Origin: Emydura subglobosa
Taxonomy: Eukaryota; Chordata; Testudines; Chelidae
DNA: 64,000 nt
Assembly: GCA_007922225.1 (NCBI GenBank)
Contig: ML679970.1
Span: forward strand, 41,310,212 to 41,374,211
Reading direction: 5' to 3'
Position numbers and translations under genes: made by a program
In this document: one piece after another, positions 1 to 11,145 of the stretch
How the letters are laid out: every line of letters begins with the position of its first letter
How positions within the stretch are numbered: the first letter of the stretch is position 1
Notes under the pieces: model-generated
What the model saw: the letters and a program-made list of their open reading frames with translations, nothing else
What the model was told of the DNA's origin: nothing
Database searches by the model: none

Positions 1-2095
1 CGGAGCTTTTCTAGGTCATGGCTGTGCTGGTAAAATAGACCTAGTTAGAAAGCATGTTAGGTAGCATGATAATTGCTACTCAGCACCTAGCATCGACAGG
101 AAGTGGTCATGTTCCAAACATCTTGGTGGGTCGTGTTCCTTCCTGGGGCAAACCACGGTCAGCTAACGTGTTTTGAAACACAGCTGTCCTCCTCCATAGT
201 GAAGGTAACAGGAGAAAGCTAAAAGGGCCTGCTTTCCAATGTAAATAATACCTAGAAGCGCGAGGGGGTGTTCAATGTTCATTCTCTGGTCTGTTTCCAT
301 CTTTGGCTGCAGATTCAACGGCTGAGCCAGCCAATGAGGGCAGGGAAGGTAAGTGAGGGTGGGTTTTGTAGTGGATGCTCAAAATTGAACTGAGACTCAT
401 CAGCCCATTTTACCCAGGCCACCAAACAGCTGTCATATTTCATTGACTTTTGCTCTCGTTTACCTCTGCCATGTTCCTCCTGTTGATCTGGAGGTGAAAG
501 GTTCCACATCCCAATGCCACTCTCCCAGGTCCCTTGGAGGAATGCATTGTAAGTCTGGTCTGCAGGTTGTATTATGTATACCATCTTATTTCTTGTTAAA
601 AATAGCCATTGCAGACCAGACCCTTTCCCACCTTGTGAGTAGCATTTGAAGTTGTTGATGATTGGAGTTCTTTTAGCTTCTTTTGTTGCAAGAGGTGCTT
701 TGGTGTGTTTACCCATGGTGTTTTGGCATGTGAGTTTCACAATTTGTTTAGCAATGTCAATACCATCTGGAACATCATCTATTTAAAGCACATTAGAGAG
801 ATGAGGAGTATCCCATCATATTTTTCCATAGTGTGCATCAAGATTGGAAATGAGTCATTTTGGAAAGGTTTGACATGAAAAAGATCTGGGCTGCACTGCA
901 CACTTGTCTCTTCTCATTGGTTGTTATAGCCGTGGTGCCATTTCTCAAATTCTTTCCCTTGCTATGTTGTGCTCCTGTATGATATCTGTCCTCAAAAGCA
1001 AATCAAAGCTGTCTTGAACATACCATGTAGGATTAACTCTAAGGGTTGGATTCTGACATTCTTACAAATGTTGAATAGTATCTTGCACCACCCACAGAAT
1101 TAGGTATTAATGAGCATGAGTTCAGGATATTGGAATACCAGGGATGTTTATGGGCGCGCGCTCTCTCTCTCTCTTTGTGTGCGAGCGCGAGTGCGCCTGC
1201 CTTCAGAGAATATTTGTGGTTTTGACTCCTGTTGCTGGAAATGCTGCGGTCAGCCACTGACATCTGGCCTGGGTGGGGGATGTGCTCTCGTCTCACCCTA
1301 GGACTGCAGGCTCTGAGGCCAGCCCATTGCAGGCACTGGGACCTAGTTTTATGAAGAACAGTAGGAGCTTTAAGGGCCAGTCTGACACTAAATGTGTCTG
1401 TGATGAAATGCCCCTCGACTTGAGTGAGACCAGGATTTGGTCCTAGTTCAGGCTGTTGCATGCTGTGATCTAGTGTTACTGGGAGCTTTGGAAGTGCTGT
1501 GGGGGCTGGAGGCTAGGTGACCTAGCTTAGATATCAGCTCTAGAAAAATCAAGGTAGTTACATCAACTCTGCCCTTTTATTGACCATCTGTAAAGAGTTG
1601 CTATCATTTGTATAAGGTGCTTCTTCCATAGATCAAAAGCTCTGGAAGCTGGGGGTCTGGATGCTCCCCTTCTTCCCGTGGCCAGTGCCTGTGCTTTTCT
1701 CAGCCAGAAGGCCCAGTTTAACAAACCTGAGTTTTTAGTTAGGGTACGCCACCATGATGCAGCTCCACCGTCAGGAGACTGCAGGGCACACTGCCCTCTC
1801 TCTGCTGTGGTGGGTGTTTGGCATCACTGACAGTTCCATGATGGCTGTAATTTCATATCGTGAACCTCTAAAGTGGGTGCAGAGGGAGGATTACCACCCC
1901 TCACTGTTACTGTGCCAGTGAGTCACTGCAGAGCGTGAACGCCCCTCACGGTGCACACACAATTCCTATTAACCTCAGAGGGAGTTACAGGCTAATGAGA
2001 GTTCTCAAGGTTACAGGCAGCTAAAATCCTAGCAGAAAACACGAAAGAATTGAATGCTAACATGGATTGCTCCCTGAGCTGGCTCACTTAGTAAG
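1..2095. other. Unique-looking DNA, no gene seen
   Basis: I see no convincing exon, RNA gene or recognisable transposon here. Open frames on both strands (for example 315-740 and 1039-1461, both reverse) overlap each other, start without context and resemble no family I know, so I treat them as chance frames. A short alternating tract at 1154-1198 is listed separately. Confidence 0.5.
1154..1198. repeat. Alternating GC / CT / GT simple-sequence tract
   Basis: A GCGCGCG run passes into a (CT)n run, then TGTGTG and GCGAGCGCGAG. It is a short imperfect microsatellite. Alternating purine-pyrimidine steps like these can adopt Z-DNA, but that is inference only. Confidence 0.7.
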
Positions 2096-2099
2096 ACTA

Positions 2100-2222
2100 T
2101 GATTTGGCGTTTATACTGTGCTAGCACCTAGAGATCAATCAGGTCACGGCCCTAAGTGCTAGGTGCTGTACAAACACACAGTAAATTACTATCCCATCCC
2201 CACATTGCTTACAGTGCATTTG
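2100..2222 (-). repeat. L2-type LINE 3' end, reverse
   Basis: The segment contains 'gtgctaggtgctgtacaaac' followed by 'cagtaaattactatcccatc' and a 'gcttacagt' end. This is the reverse complement of the usual L2 3' terminus, which reads AAGCTCTTTGGGGCAGGG...TTTGTACAGCACCTAGCAC. Several diverged copies with the same landmarks occur in this window. Confidence 0.6.
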
Positions 2223-2284
2223 TAAGTATGAAATATAGTTAATAAAGTTCAGTTTTAAAGGCCCAGACTCTCAAAAGAGTGATT

Positions 2285-2495
2285 CTCTTTGTGCTGGACT
2301 GGGAATCAGGACTCCTGGGGGTCTGTTCCCAGCTCTGTCACTGACCCAGGATGTGGCTTTGGGCAAAGCATTTTTCCTCTGTGCCTCAGTTTCCCCGTGT
2401 GTGAAATGGAAGGAGGTGATATTGTCTTCCCCCACCCCCTTTGTAGAAGCACTTTGAGATTGACAGAAGAAAAGCTGCTGTGCAAGAGCTAGATG
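2285..2495 (+). repeat. MIR/CORE-SINE, forward
   Basis: The landmarks of the MIR family appear in order: 'cccagctctgtcactgac', then 'tttgggcaaagca', then the core 'ctctgtgcctcagtttcccc', then a 'gaaatggaaggaggtgat' continuation. The downstream 'cactttgagattgacag' also belongs to the amniote MIR-like 3' part. The tRNA head is largely missing. Confidence 0.8.
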
Positions 2496-2604
2496 TAAGA
2501 GTTAATCTCCAATACCTGGTTGTCTCTTCCGAGGACCTTGGACAAAGGGCTTGATCTTCTGCCTGGGATCCTTGCATCTGCTCCTTATCCAGTATGTCGT
2601 AGTA

Positions 2605-2705
2605 TTGTTAATTTCTGATGTCGCTCACGATGTGCTAGGCACTTTGCAAAGAGCACTGAAAGGATGATCCCTGCCCAGTAGGGCTGACAGAGATTGAAGG
2701 TGTGG
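2605..2705 (-). repeat. L2-type 3' end, reverse (diverged)
   Basis: 'gatgtgctaggcactttgc' is followed by 'gatgatccctgcccagtagg'. These align with the reversed L2 terminus (GTGCTAGGCACTGTAC...GACAGTCCCTGCCCC). The copy is short and diverged. Confidence 0.5.
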
Positions 2706-2799
2706 GGAAAGGGTAGGACACACAGGGAGAGTGTTCGGTGGGCCGACTACCATATCAAGGTAATATAAAGTTTGCCTGAATTTTAAACTACAAGTGAGA

Positions 2800-3035
2800 C
2801 AGAAGGGATGGCTCAGTGGTTAAGGTGTTAGCTCCTGACTCAAGAGATGGGTTCAGTTCCCCTGCTCTGTCACAGACTCCCTCTGTGACCTTGGTCAAGT
2901 CACTCAGTCTCTCTGTGGCCCCGTTCCCCATGTGTGCAGTGGGGAGAAAAGCACAGGGGTGTTGTGAGGGTAAATATGTGCGTTCACTGCTCAGGTGCTA
3001 CAGTGATGGGGGCTGTGTTAAGGTATTTATGGTAT
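2800..3035 (+). repeat. MIR/CORE-SINE with tRNA-like head, forward
   Basis: The copy starts with a tRNA-like head ('ggctcagtggttaaggtgtt', A-box-like; 'gggttcagttcccc', B-box-like). The core follows ('ctgtgaccttggtcaagtca'), then 'ccgttccccatgtgtgcagt' and 'ggtgttgtgagggtaaatat'. It is nearly full length, which makes it one of the better preserved MIR copies here. Confidence 0.8.
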
Positions 3036-3374
3036 TACCGCCTATAGTTCAGCCTTGCCAAACACAAGATGATTTGTGCCATCCCAAGTCAGGGGCATAA
3101 ACATGCCCTGTACTCGGGGAATGATGGTTTTATAGACTTCGGAGGGGCTGCCTGGCTACAGCCCAGCCCCGCCCCCTAACTCTTGGCTGTCCCACCCTGC
3201 TGAAGGGCCAGGCACCTGGACTGACGTGAGCCCCACCTGCCTTTGTCTCCTGGGGTTTGCCATACTGCAGATTATGAAGTGGCATGTCTCCCTGTGAGGG
3301 CGATGCAGAGGGTTGACCCCAGTCTGTTACACACTCCCTGCAGAGCACTTCACCCAGGCGTACTGAATGCTTCA

Positions 3375-3545
3375 CAGAGATCACCAAGGATCAGCATGCT
3401 CAGTGTGACAGTGGGCAGGGGGAACGTAGGCATGATGACAAGTGACTTGATCAAAGTCATGTAGTGCGACAGTGGCAGAGCCAGGAATGGAGGCCAGATG
3501 TTGACTTGCTGTCCCTTGCTCTAACTGCTCTAAGGCAGTAGAGTT
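3375..3545 (-). repeat. MIR/CORE-SINE, reverse
   Basis: 'acaagtgacttgatcaaagt' is followed by 'agtggcagagccaggaatgg' and 'ttgctctaactgctctaagg'. Read on the reverse strand these are CCATTCCTGGCTCTGCCACT and ACTTTGATCAAGTCACTTGT, the MIR core in order. Confidence 0.75.
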
Positions 3546-5750
3546 CTTCAAAGTGCAGAGTCACACGTGGAAGGAGCCGGTCAGTTCTTATTACAATTGA
3601 AAACCAGGGGAACGTTATGAAGGAATGTCCCGTGTTGCACTAGCATGTAGATCTTGCTAAAGGTTCCGGATGCTCTCCTTCCACCCCACCTCTGGGCTCA
3701 GCTCCTACTCATTATGAGTGCTGGCTGGCTCAGATTTTTCTGTGTATTAAAGCAAGCCCAAGGCTCCCTCCAACATGGCTGTTCACTTATAGCCCAATGC
3801 TAATTCAGTGAGGCATGGACCTTTGCGAGCCAGCTTACCTCTCCACTGCTTGAGGTTCACACCCCCCTACACTTATAAAGGGCAATCATCTTCTCGGCAT
3901 CAGCTGTGAGTAATTGAATTTCCTTTTCCCCTGGGCATTTAACATTATTTTCAGGTCCTCTTGGCATTAACAAGGAGCCTCCTAATCCCTGGCCACAGTT
4001 TGCACGAGGCTATTTATAGGCCTCTGTGCAGATGTGACACATCCACTGCCCATCTCATCTGCCCAGCTAAGACTAATACATTTCACATTGTTACTTTGAA
4101 CTGGGTCACCCGAAACTTCAGAAAGATTCCACAGATCGTTTTTGATACAGGTTACTTAACAAGGGAGATAAACTAGCACTTCAACACAATTGTAGGAAGA
4201 AATGGATTTGCAGAGCCCCGGGGCTGTTTCAGCGCAGTAAAATCCATTCTGATACGTGCTCTTCAAAGCTTTGTACGTTTTGCCAGCCTTAGCATTTTTA
4301 ATCATTCTGCTGGCTGGCATTCGTCTGGTAATAGTATCAAAGTGCTGCTGAAAATGGGCAGATATTTTGCTGTGATCATTAGTACTGCATGGTGCTTGTC
4401 AACTCTTGAAACAAAGACCTAGTCTTTCAGGCTATAACTGTTTTGTTTGTTTTGTTATAAACCTACCAAGAATTGATCAGAATTAATACTGTTCCCTCTC
4501 TTTTTTTGCTGTTCAGGTTGAGGTATTTTTTTAAGATATATTTTAACCTCAGAACCAAGAACTGGGATTTCCTGACACTGATGCACCGTGTTTTTGCAAA
4601 GATTTGTAAAATCGGAAACAGTAATGGTGTCCAAAGGGAAGTGAGAATAGGTTCGATTGCAGCCCCCTTTAAAGTTACAAAGAAAAGTCAGCTTTCCTGC
4701 TAATGTGAGGAGCATGTGCTGCTATTACGTTTGTATCCCAGACTAAGAGGAAGTCTTCGCTGCATCACTGTGTGCAGATAAATACCTGCTCCGTCTGAAT
4801 TTAGATCCACTTGATTAAAAAATAAATAGTTGTGTTGAGACTCAACAGGGTACATACCCAAAGAGCTTGCAGTTCTGCTGTGCATTCCTCAACACTGGGT
4901 TCTCGTCATGAACTTCAGGACTGGTGAAATGTGACAGATCCACATGGCTGGAGTTTGAAATCCTCTAACCACAGGAACAGGAGCCACAACTGGAAGCTTT
5001 TCCTGTCTCTTCCCACCAAGATGCCTCAAGCAGCTCTAGGGATGAGAAGGAAAATCCTGTCTCTATGGCCCATCCAGCCCCTGGCTCCTTTCCTGACACG
5101 CCTGATGGGACAATTTGTGATAGCAGCTTTTTTGTGCTATAGGAGACTTGTCTGCTGGGAACAAGAGCGAGGGCATCAAATTGTTTTCCATACGCAGCTG
5201 CACTGCAGCAGATAGTAACTTCTAGACCTGGGAATATATAGCCTTGGATGGCTAGGAACCAGCAACCCCAAGGAGAATGGCTATGTGTCCGTTTTCAGAA
5301 CGGCATCACATACTCATTATTCTGACATACTGTTCTTGGGCTGAAAAAGTTATCCAGGTCAAATCTATGTAACCTCACCTTTAAATATGCTATGAAGATG
5401 TTGTCAGATTTCGGTGGGGAAAAATATTCATTTGACCCCGGTTCTTCCATGGCATAGTATGTGAGGTGTTCAGATGCCACAATCAGTGTTCCAAACTCCA
5501 GCCATTCTTTGCTGAGCCTTCATTTTAAAAAGTACATGAAATTTCAAGTAAATGCAACCATAAAGCTGCCATGGGGCACACAGTACAAAGTGCAGCTTGA
5601 ACTGAATTATACAGACCCAAATCAGCAACAGACAAGACAGAACAAAGTGTGGGAAAAGGGAGAGAGGGTTATTAGCTGGGGAACGAGGTGCAGAAAGACT
5701 ATTGTCTCGTTGTTTCGTTGTGCTCCCTTGACTCTTTGTTGCTCTTGCGT
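3546..5750. other. Unique-looking DNA including a candidate conserved noncoding segment
   Basis: No transposon landmark or convincing exon is visible. The part at about 3,900-4,400 is moderately AT-rich and repeat-free, and looks like the kind of DNA that is conserved between vertebrates. That is an impression only; see the findings list. The ORFs here are short and unrecognised. Confidence 0.35.
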
Positions 5751-5754
5751 TATA

Positions 5755-5880
5755 CTTAGAATGTGAGCTCTTTGGGGTAGGGGCTGTCTTTTTGACTGTG
5801 TTTGTACTGCACCTGGCACAACAGGATCCTGGCCCATGACTGGGGCTCATAGGCACTACAGTAATAATAATTATTAATAA
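5755..5880 (+). repeat. L2-type 3' end, forward
   Basis: The sequence runs 'gtgagctctttggggtaggg', 'gctgtctttttgactgtgtt', 'tgtactgcacctggcacaac', 'actggggctcataggcacta', then an AATAATAATTATTAATAA tail. These are the classic 3' landmarks of the L2-like LINE in amniotes, ending in its TAA-rich tail. Confidence 0.75.
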
Positions 5881-5990
5881 AGTGATTCGACCAGAGTCAC
5901 ACAGGCAGCCTGTGGCAGAGCCCAGAACTGAACCAGAACTCCTGAGTCCCAACCCATTGCTTTACCCACAAGATCATCCGTCCTCTCTGA
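5881..5990 (-). repeat. MIR/CORE-SINE, reverse, abutting the L2 tail
   Basis: 'cagagtcacacaggcagcct' and 'gtggcagagcccagaactga' are reversed MIR core, followed by 'cattgctttacccacaagat' from the reversed tRNA-like head. The copy begins directly at the TAA-rich tail of the forward L2 fragment. Confidence 0.75.
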
Positions 5991-7220
5991 TTCAGCCCTA
6001 CATGTTAAATTACGGGAACAGGGGAGGTGATTCTCATGTGTGGCTGGTTAAGATGTGATTTTTTGAATGAATAATTTTTCCAAATGCCTTTCTGAAAATG
6101 GCTCAGGTGTGTCTGGCTGGGCTCCTGCTAAGTCACATTTACTCTGTGAAGTGAATATTTTCCTTCCAAGGAAACCAACCAGCTTGACTAGGCAAGTTCA
6201 CCTGCCCTACCACATGTGGACATTCTGGCCATTTAAAAGCCCGGCAGAAATAATTCCCAGTGTATTAAAAGCAATTCTCCTTGTAAAAGATGAGCATTCC
6301 GTATTGAGCTGTGTTCCCCTGCATACTGGATCTGTTTTCTTCCCCTGAGACTGCGAGTCCTTTGCTTTGTGTCCTTCCCACACCACAGTGCTAGTATCAG
6401 GGGCTTCCTTGCGGCCTAGAACCCACGAGTGTTTTAACCCAACTCCCAGAACAGGAGCATTTAAGGTGTGAGGATGAGCTGTTGCTGGTGGCAGGGAAGC
6501 AGGTGGCTCTGGGGAGGCAAGGCCTTGCTGGAAAACTAGATGAACTTGTTCTCTCCGGCCTATGTTTGTTAGTGTACCAAGGCCAGAGCCCAGGGCCAGA
6601 AATAGGGCTGAGCTAAACAGATGGCTGCCTAGGGTGTCTAATTTTCAGGGACAGCTCCTCACTTGGCCCTCCCTCCCCAACAGCGGGGCACCATGAGGTG
6701 TACTGTGTCTTTTGGGGGTGAGGGGAGAGTTATCTCCCTCGCTTTCTTCCCCTCCCCTCCCACAGAGAGGATGGCAATGCCAGGGATGGGAGTGACTGCA
6801 CTAACCCAGCACTAGATATGGCTGTGGGAGTGTCTGCCCTTTTACAGACAGCTTCCACCTCCCGCGTCCCCTACTGGGTAACAGCAGCCTAGACCTGTGA
6901 AGTGTCCAGGGCCAACCCTCTTAGATGCTGAGAGAAGAGTGGGTCAGGGCCCCCCTAGTTCTAATGGAGTGCAGGGAGGCTGGTCTCCCAAGCCTCTGAA
7001 AACTGAGGGGGGAAGAGACATGGTCCCTCTTATAACAGGATGGGGGAAGGGAAGCCTAGCTCTATCTCCTGTGGGCAAAGCATGCTGGGAGAGGAGTCTG
7101 GGGCTGATGAGATATAGCACCCACCAACAGTCAGCACCTCCTTGCTCATCACTGGTTGCTGGTATAGATGAGGACCTGGATGGGCTCTGCTCCTCAAACG
7201 ACTCCCTTCGCTACCAGTTG
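5991..7220. other. Unique-looking DNA, no gene seen
   Basis: No recognisable repeat or splice-flanked open frame. The forward frame at 6,897-7,301 (134 codons) runs into the MITE at its 3' end and has no recognisable domain, so I do not call it. Confidence 0.45.
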
Positions 7221-7223
7221 ATG

Positions 7224-7365
7224 AATCTTTGGGTCTGTCTACACTGCAGCAGGGAGCGAGCCTCCCAGCTGGGGAGACAGACTCGCGCTGACGGGGCTTG
7301 AGCTAGTGTGCTAAAAATAGCCATGTGGACGCTGCGGTTGGGGCTCCCAAGCTTAGAAGTCAGGC
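7224..7365 (+). mobile_element. MITE half with GTCTACACT-type terminus
   Basis: The left terminus 'gggtctgtctacactgcagc' matches the terminal signature shared by several elements in the window. The interior ('gggagcgagcctcccagctg', 'gctaaaaatagccatgtgga') is characteristic of one turtle MITE subfamily. A second terminus could not be placed, so this is probably a truncated copy. Confidence 0.6.
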
Positions 7366-7369
7366 AGGT

Positions 7370-8370
7370 TTGCATATCCTGCATATGCACCTCACGCAGG
7401 AATTGTGCCAGTGTCTCTTGTCATCTGCTTCCTAGGGATGCCAGGAAGCATGGGCTAGAGTTTGAAGCACAGGACTGGGATGGAAGGTATGTGACCTTCA
7501 TTTTTGATCTTGTCACAGGCTTTTATTATGGCCCTGGGGTGAAGCATTTACTTTCTCTCCCAATAACACGGGCACAATATTCCCTCTCCTTCCTACTGCG
7601 CAGAGGCTTAATTTATTAATGTTGGTAAGGCACCTGGAGATGCTTGGAGAGAAGTTGCTGTACAGTGGGGGAGGAAGGCATCAGAGGGAGGCTGTGTGGG
7701 TATGCAATCTGCACTGCAGACCAGAGAAGAGCATTTTGTTCCAAATCTGTCTGAACCAATTCTTTCCTCCATGAGTGAACTGGCTAGCAGGTTGTGAAAC
7801 ATGGGATGCCCCCTGGGGTCACTTGTAGCAGATGCTCAGTAGCACCAGCATAGTTAAGGGCCTGTCAATTTCCCCAAACCCCTCGTTTCCGTGCAGGACG
7901 TTGTGGGGATCATTGCACAGTGGCACTGCGGTAAAGCATCATCTGCTGTGAATTCTGGTGTCCTGGCTGCTCAGCCTGCTTGGGGGTCAGCTGTGGAGGT
8001 TTTTCACATGAAGCTGTTTCAGCTTAAGAGAGTGCAAATATTTTTGTTTAAACTATTATCTATGTGCATGTAGGTGCATTCCTGGGCTCACGTCATTCAA
8101 ACATGTATATGTCAAATGTGTCATTTATTGTACAGTGAAACTTGGCAAGTGATCAAACCTGTCAGGTACAACTTCAGACGAGATCGTTTTTAGCTGTTAC
8201 TGAGATCTGGTCTAGTACATGCCCAAGATAGTGCTGTGTGCACCCCCAGGGCCAGATCCTTTCTCCAGCCACCCCCACAGTCCTCCCATACAGCTTCCAA
8301 ACCCCCAAGTTAAGTAGGTTTTGTGTGTGAAGACTCAGCAGCGATGAGAAAGGGATAAGGCTGAGATTGT
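7370..8370. other. Unique-looking DNA, no gene seen
   Basis: I see only non-repetitive sequence without exon signals. The short frames at 7,308-7,619 and 7,891-8,073 have no supporting features. Confidence 0.4.
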
Positions 8371-8375
8371 ATAAC

Positions 8376-8657
8376 CTGTATTGCCATCCCTAAATATTCA
8401 AAAGACAGGTCCCTCCAAAATCACAAGATCCATTTCAAAATCATGAGATTTCATGGGATCCTTTCATTTGATTTCTGGTTTATAAGTCTCCAGGGGTCAG
8501 ATTTTCAAGCTTGTCTCAGCAACTGTGAAGGCTAGGAATTTGTTTTTTATGAAAATAAAACCTAAGAGTTTCACCCGGTAATATCACTTCTGGAGCTTTC
8601 TGTAAAACACCTGATATCGTAGGACTTGCAATAAAATCATGCGAGTGGGCAACACTA
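8376..8657 (-). mobile_element. Nonautonomous DNA transposon, TTGCCAACTC family, copy 1
   Basis: The element ends in 'attgccatccctaaatattc' on the left and 'catgcgagtgggcaacacta' on the right, forming decayed inverted termini of the type GTGTTGCCAACTC. The interior has the family landmarks in reverse ('caaaatcatgagatttcatg', 'ggacttgcaataaaatcatg'). The hexamer TATAAC sits just outside both ends (8370-8375 and 8658-8663), consistent with a target duplication of a hAT-like element. Copies 2 and 3 are at 45.7 kb and 27.7 kb. Confidence 0.65.
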
Positions 8658-8663
8658 TATAAC

Positions 8664-9285
8664 TTTTGCTACTGCTGCACCTTCATCTGTGATTCAACAT
8701 CTCAGCCCAACCTCGCCTCCTGTTTCTAAAGCATTGCTGCTTGGGGCTCCTGCAGGAGTTATGAGTCTCTGCAGGGCTGGGAAGGAGGCACCTCTATGAG
8801 CTTTCTAGATCACATCCATCTTTCTCCTTTTATGAGGGTCCTGTTGCAGGCAGGCTGCTCTATGGCTCTAGGGAAGGGTCAGAGTTTGCCCACAGTGGTG
8901 TATTTGCTCCAAGAAGTTAGAACTTCTCAGCCCCAAAGAGAGCACTCCCTTTTTAAAACAAAATGTGTAAAATACACGGCTAGCATAATGGGTAAATAAT
9001 ATGCATTTTTAAGTAAAGGAGTCTTGCTGCTGCCCCGGTAGAGTGTAATGACAGCTCCTATGGAGTGTGGCTTCATCACTGTAAAATTATCGTTTCATCT
9101 GTATGATATATCTCTGCGTGTGTATCCAATCACTGTGAAAGGATAGTGAATCATGCCACGAGTGACTCTTCTGCTCCCCTCCCCCCTAATGCCTGAAACA
9201 ACATTAAGGGAAATTTTAAACACACACAGAATGCTAATCCATCAATAGGATTCTTATTAAACTAACGAGGCCAGGAGATTGACAA
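8664..9285. other. Unique-looking DNA, no gene seen
   Basis: No repeat landmark or exon-like frame. AT-rich stretches are present near 8,940-9,010. Confidence 0.4.
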
Positions 9286-9289
9286 CCCA

Positions 9290-9487
9290 GGGCCTGTCTG
9301 CACTGGAAAATCTTGCACTGACATAGCTGTACTAGTGTAAACTCCTAGTGTAAACACACTGGACCAGTGTAAAAAGTGGCTTGCACTTCTGTAGATTATC
9401 CCAAGATTGACTGTCCTGGTGTAAGACACTTACTCTGTAGCTACCAAAGTAGTTACACCAGTGCAAACCCCTAGTATAGACATGCCG
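9290..9487. mobile_element. MITE with both GTCTACACT-type termini
   Basis: The left terminus 'gggcctgtctgcactgg' is mirrored by the right terminus 'ctagtatagacatgccgc', whose reverse complement is GCGGCATGTCTATACTAG. The interior is itself partly self-complementary: 'actagtgtaaactcctagtg' against 'gtagttacaccagtgcaaac'. At about 200 bp with no coding capacity, it is a MITE. Confidence 0.7.
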
Positions 9488-9489
9488 CA

Positions 9490-10685
9490 CGAAACAGACA
9501 AGCCCTTATACATGTTCTCTCTATCCAGGGGCAGCACACACAGACTGCGGATTGGGATGAGTCTAAAATGGAGTTTCCACCTTGCCTCAGAGTTACCTTT
9601 CCTTTGTCACTTCAGCATAGGTTTTGTGTCTGTGCTTGGCTATACATCTCCTGTTCAGAATAATCCTATTATTTGCAATGACAATAGAATTACTGCACAC
9701 AACCCGTGTAGGTCATAAGCATTTTGGTTCATAATCTCAACATCATCCCAATGATGGTGACCTTTTGCATCTGCATTTTCATGTACCTGTGTCTCATTCT
9801 TATTAAATATGCTTGCATTGAAATCTCTTACTAATCTAATCTCCCCATGTGGCTGCTCTATAATTATCTCATTTTGCAAAATATTGCATCTGTCATTCTC
9901 TCTCGCCTCTTCTAGAAGTGAGGGAGGTGGGGGAGAGAGAAGGCAGCAGAGAGGGTGTTGGAGGAGTCAGTGATAATCACACTTAAGTAACAATTTATAC
10001 ACTACTTATCAGTTTGTAACTGCTTCAGGGCTGCCAAATGGGCCAGGTAGGTTACCTCCAAAATGCCGGCTTCTTATTGCCATGCAAAGATTGCAGCAGG
10101 GAATGGCACAAAGGAAGATGCATTAAGGTTCCTCTTTTATTATTTCTGTGCAAGCTTTCTGTGATGGAAGGGGAAATTTCTCGTTTGGAAAAACCATAGC
10201 AGTGGCCCCTGAGGGCAGGCAGTGAATCAGATACGTTATTTATAAGGCATTACAATTGTGCCTGGTGCTGGGCAGCTAAGACAAATGTCCCTGACTTGAT
10301 AGGATCTTTATCCACATTTGTAAGTTGGGTGAGTGTCCTCTTTTTATACACATCCGTTTCGCCTGGGGACTTTCATATGTCTTCAGCCTGCACATGCTAA
10401 AGTCAGGCAATAAATATTGTATCTTTGGTCTGTTACCTGCTGATAATTAGTTATCTAACAGAGAGGACTTGTAATCCATGACCATTCTTACTCATCTTGG
10501 CTTGTAGAAGCCAACAGTTGTCAGGCAGGAGGCACAGAACTTGGGAGATCTAATTCTTAAGTTACTCCATGCACAAAGAGCAGCCATGTATTTGTTGGAG
10601 TAACTCTTATTTTAGAGTAAAGGAAACAGTGAAACCTTGATACCCTTGTGATTGGTGCTTGATACATACATATGCATGTATAGTC
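9490..10685. other. Unique-looking DNA, no gene seen
   Basis: AT-rich, no recognised repeat. Frames of 74-85 codons at 9,461-9,879 overlap on both strands and overlap the MITE end, so they are not called. Confidence 0.4.
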
Positions 10686-10687
10686 AA

Positions 10688-10775
10688 ATCCTGTGTTTGT
10701 ACAGCACCCAGCACAATGGGGCCCCAGTCCCAATTAGGGCTTCTGGCTGCAATCAAAATATAAATATTTAATGGC
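10688..10775 (+). repeat. L2-type 3' end, forward
   Basis: 'tgtgtttgtacagcacccag' is followed by 'cacaatggggccccagtccc' and 'gggcttctggctgcaatc', then an AT-rich tail. These are the L2 3'-terminal landmarks in forward order. Confidence 0.7.
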
Positions 10776-11145
10776 GCTGCTGCTGCTGGGATTGATCTAT
10801 CAGTGTCTCTTTTGCAAAGGGCTTAGAGTCAGCTTGACTGAAAGATAGAAATGTTCAGTGTCTTGTCAAGGTCGCACAAAAGTGACTTGAGCAAAGTTCC
10901 TCCTTTCTTGTCCTACTTCAGTAGTAAGGAATGAAGAGGAACCGGACTGAGTTGGTCTGTGCTGACCTCCATCCCCTGCAACATCTTTGGCTTCACTGGG
11001 GTAGCTTGGGGGATAGAGGTGTTGGCACCAGTCAGTTCAGAATTTGTCCTGTAGAATCTGGGAGTAGAACTGTGTCTTTACCAAATGTCTTTCCAAGTTC
11101 TTCCTGTTGCACCAGGGGCTATTGAATGCAGGGAAGACAGGACAG
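10776..11145. other. Unique flank 5' of the CR1
   Basis: No repeat recognised. The 64-codon frame at 10,931-11,125 shows no CR1 or other protein similarity that I can see. The CR1-like reading begins only at about 11,146, so this is the pre-insertion flank. Confidence 0.4.

Noticed and set aside
2815..2880. tRNA gene
   Set aside because: A- and B-box-like motifs are present but continue directly into a MIR core; no acceptor-stem pairing, so it is a SINE head.
5470..5952. 160-codon reverse ORF
   Set aside because: Its N-terminal half is a forward L2 3' end and a reverse MIR read in frame; no domain and no splice context.
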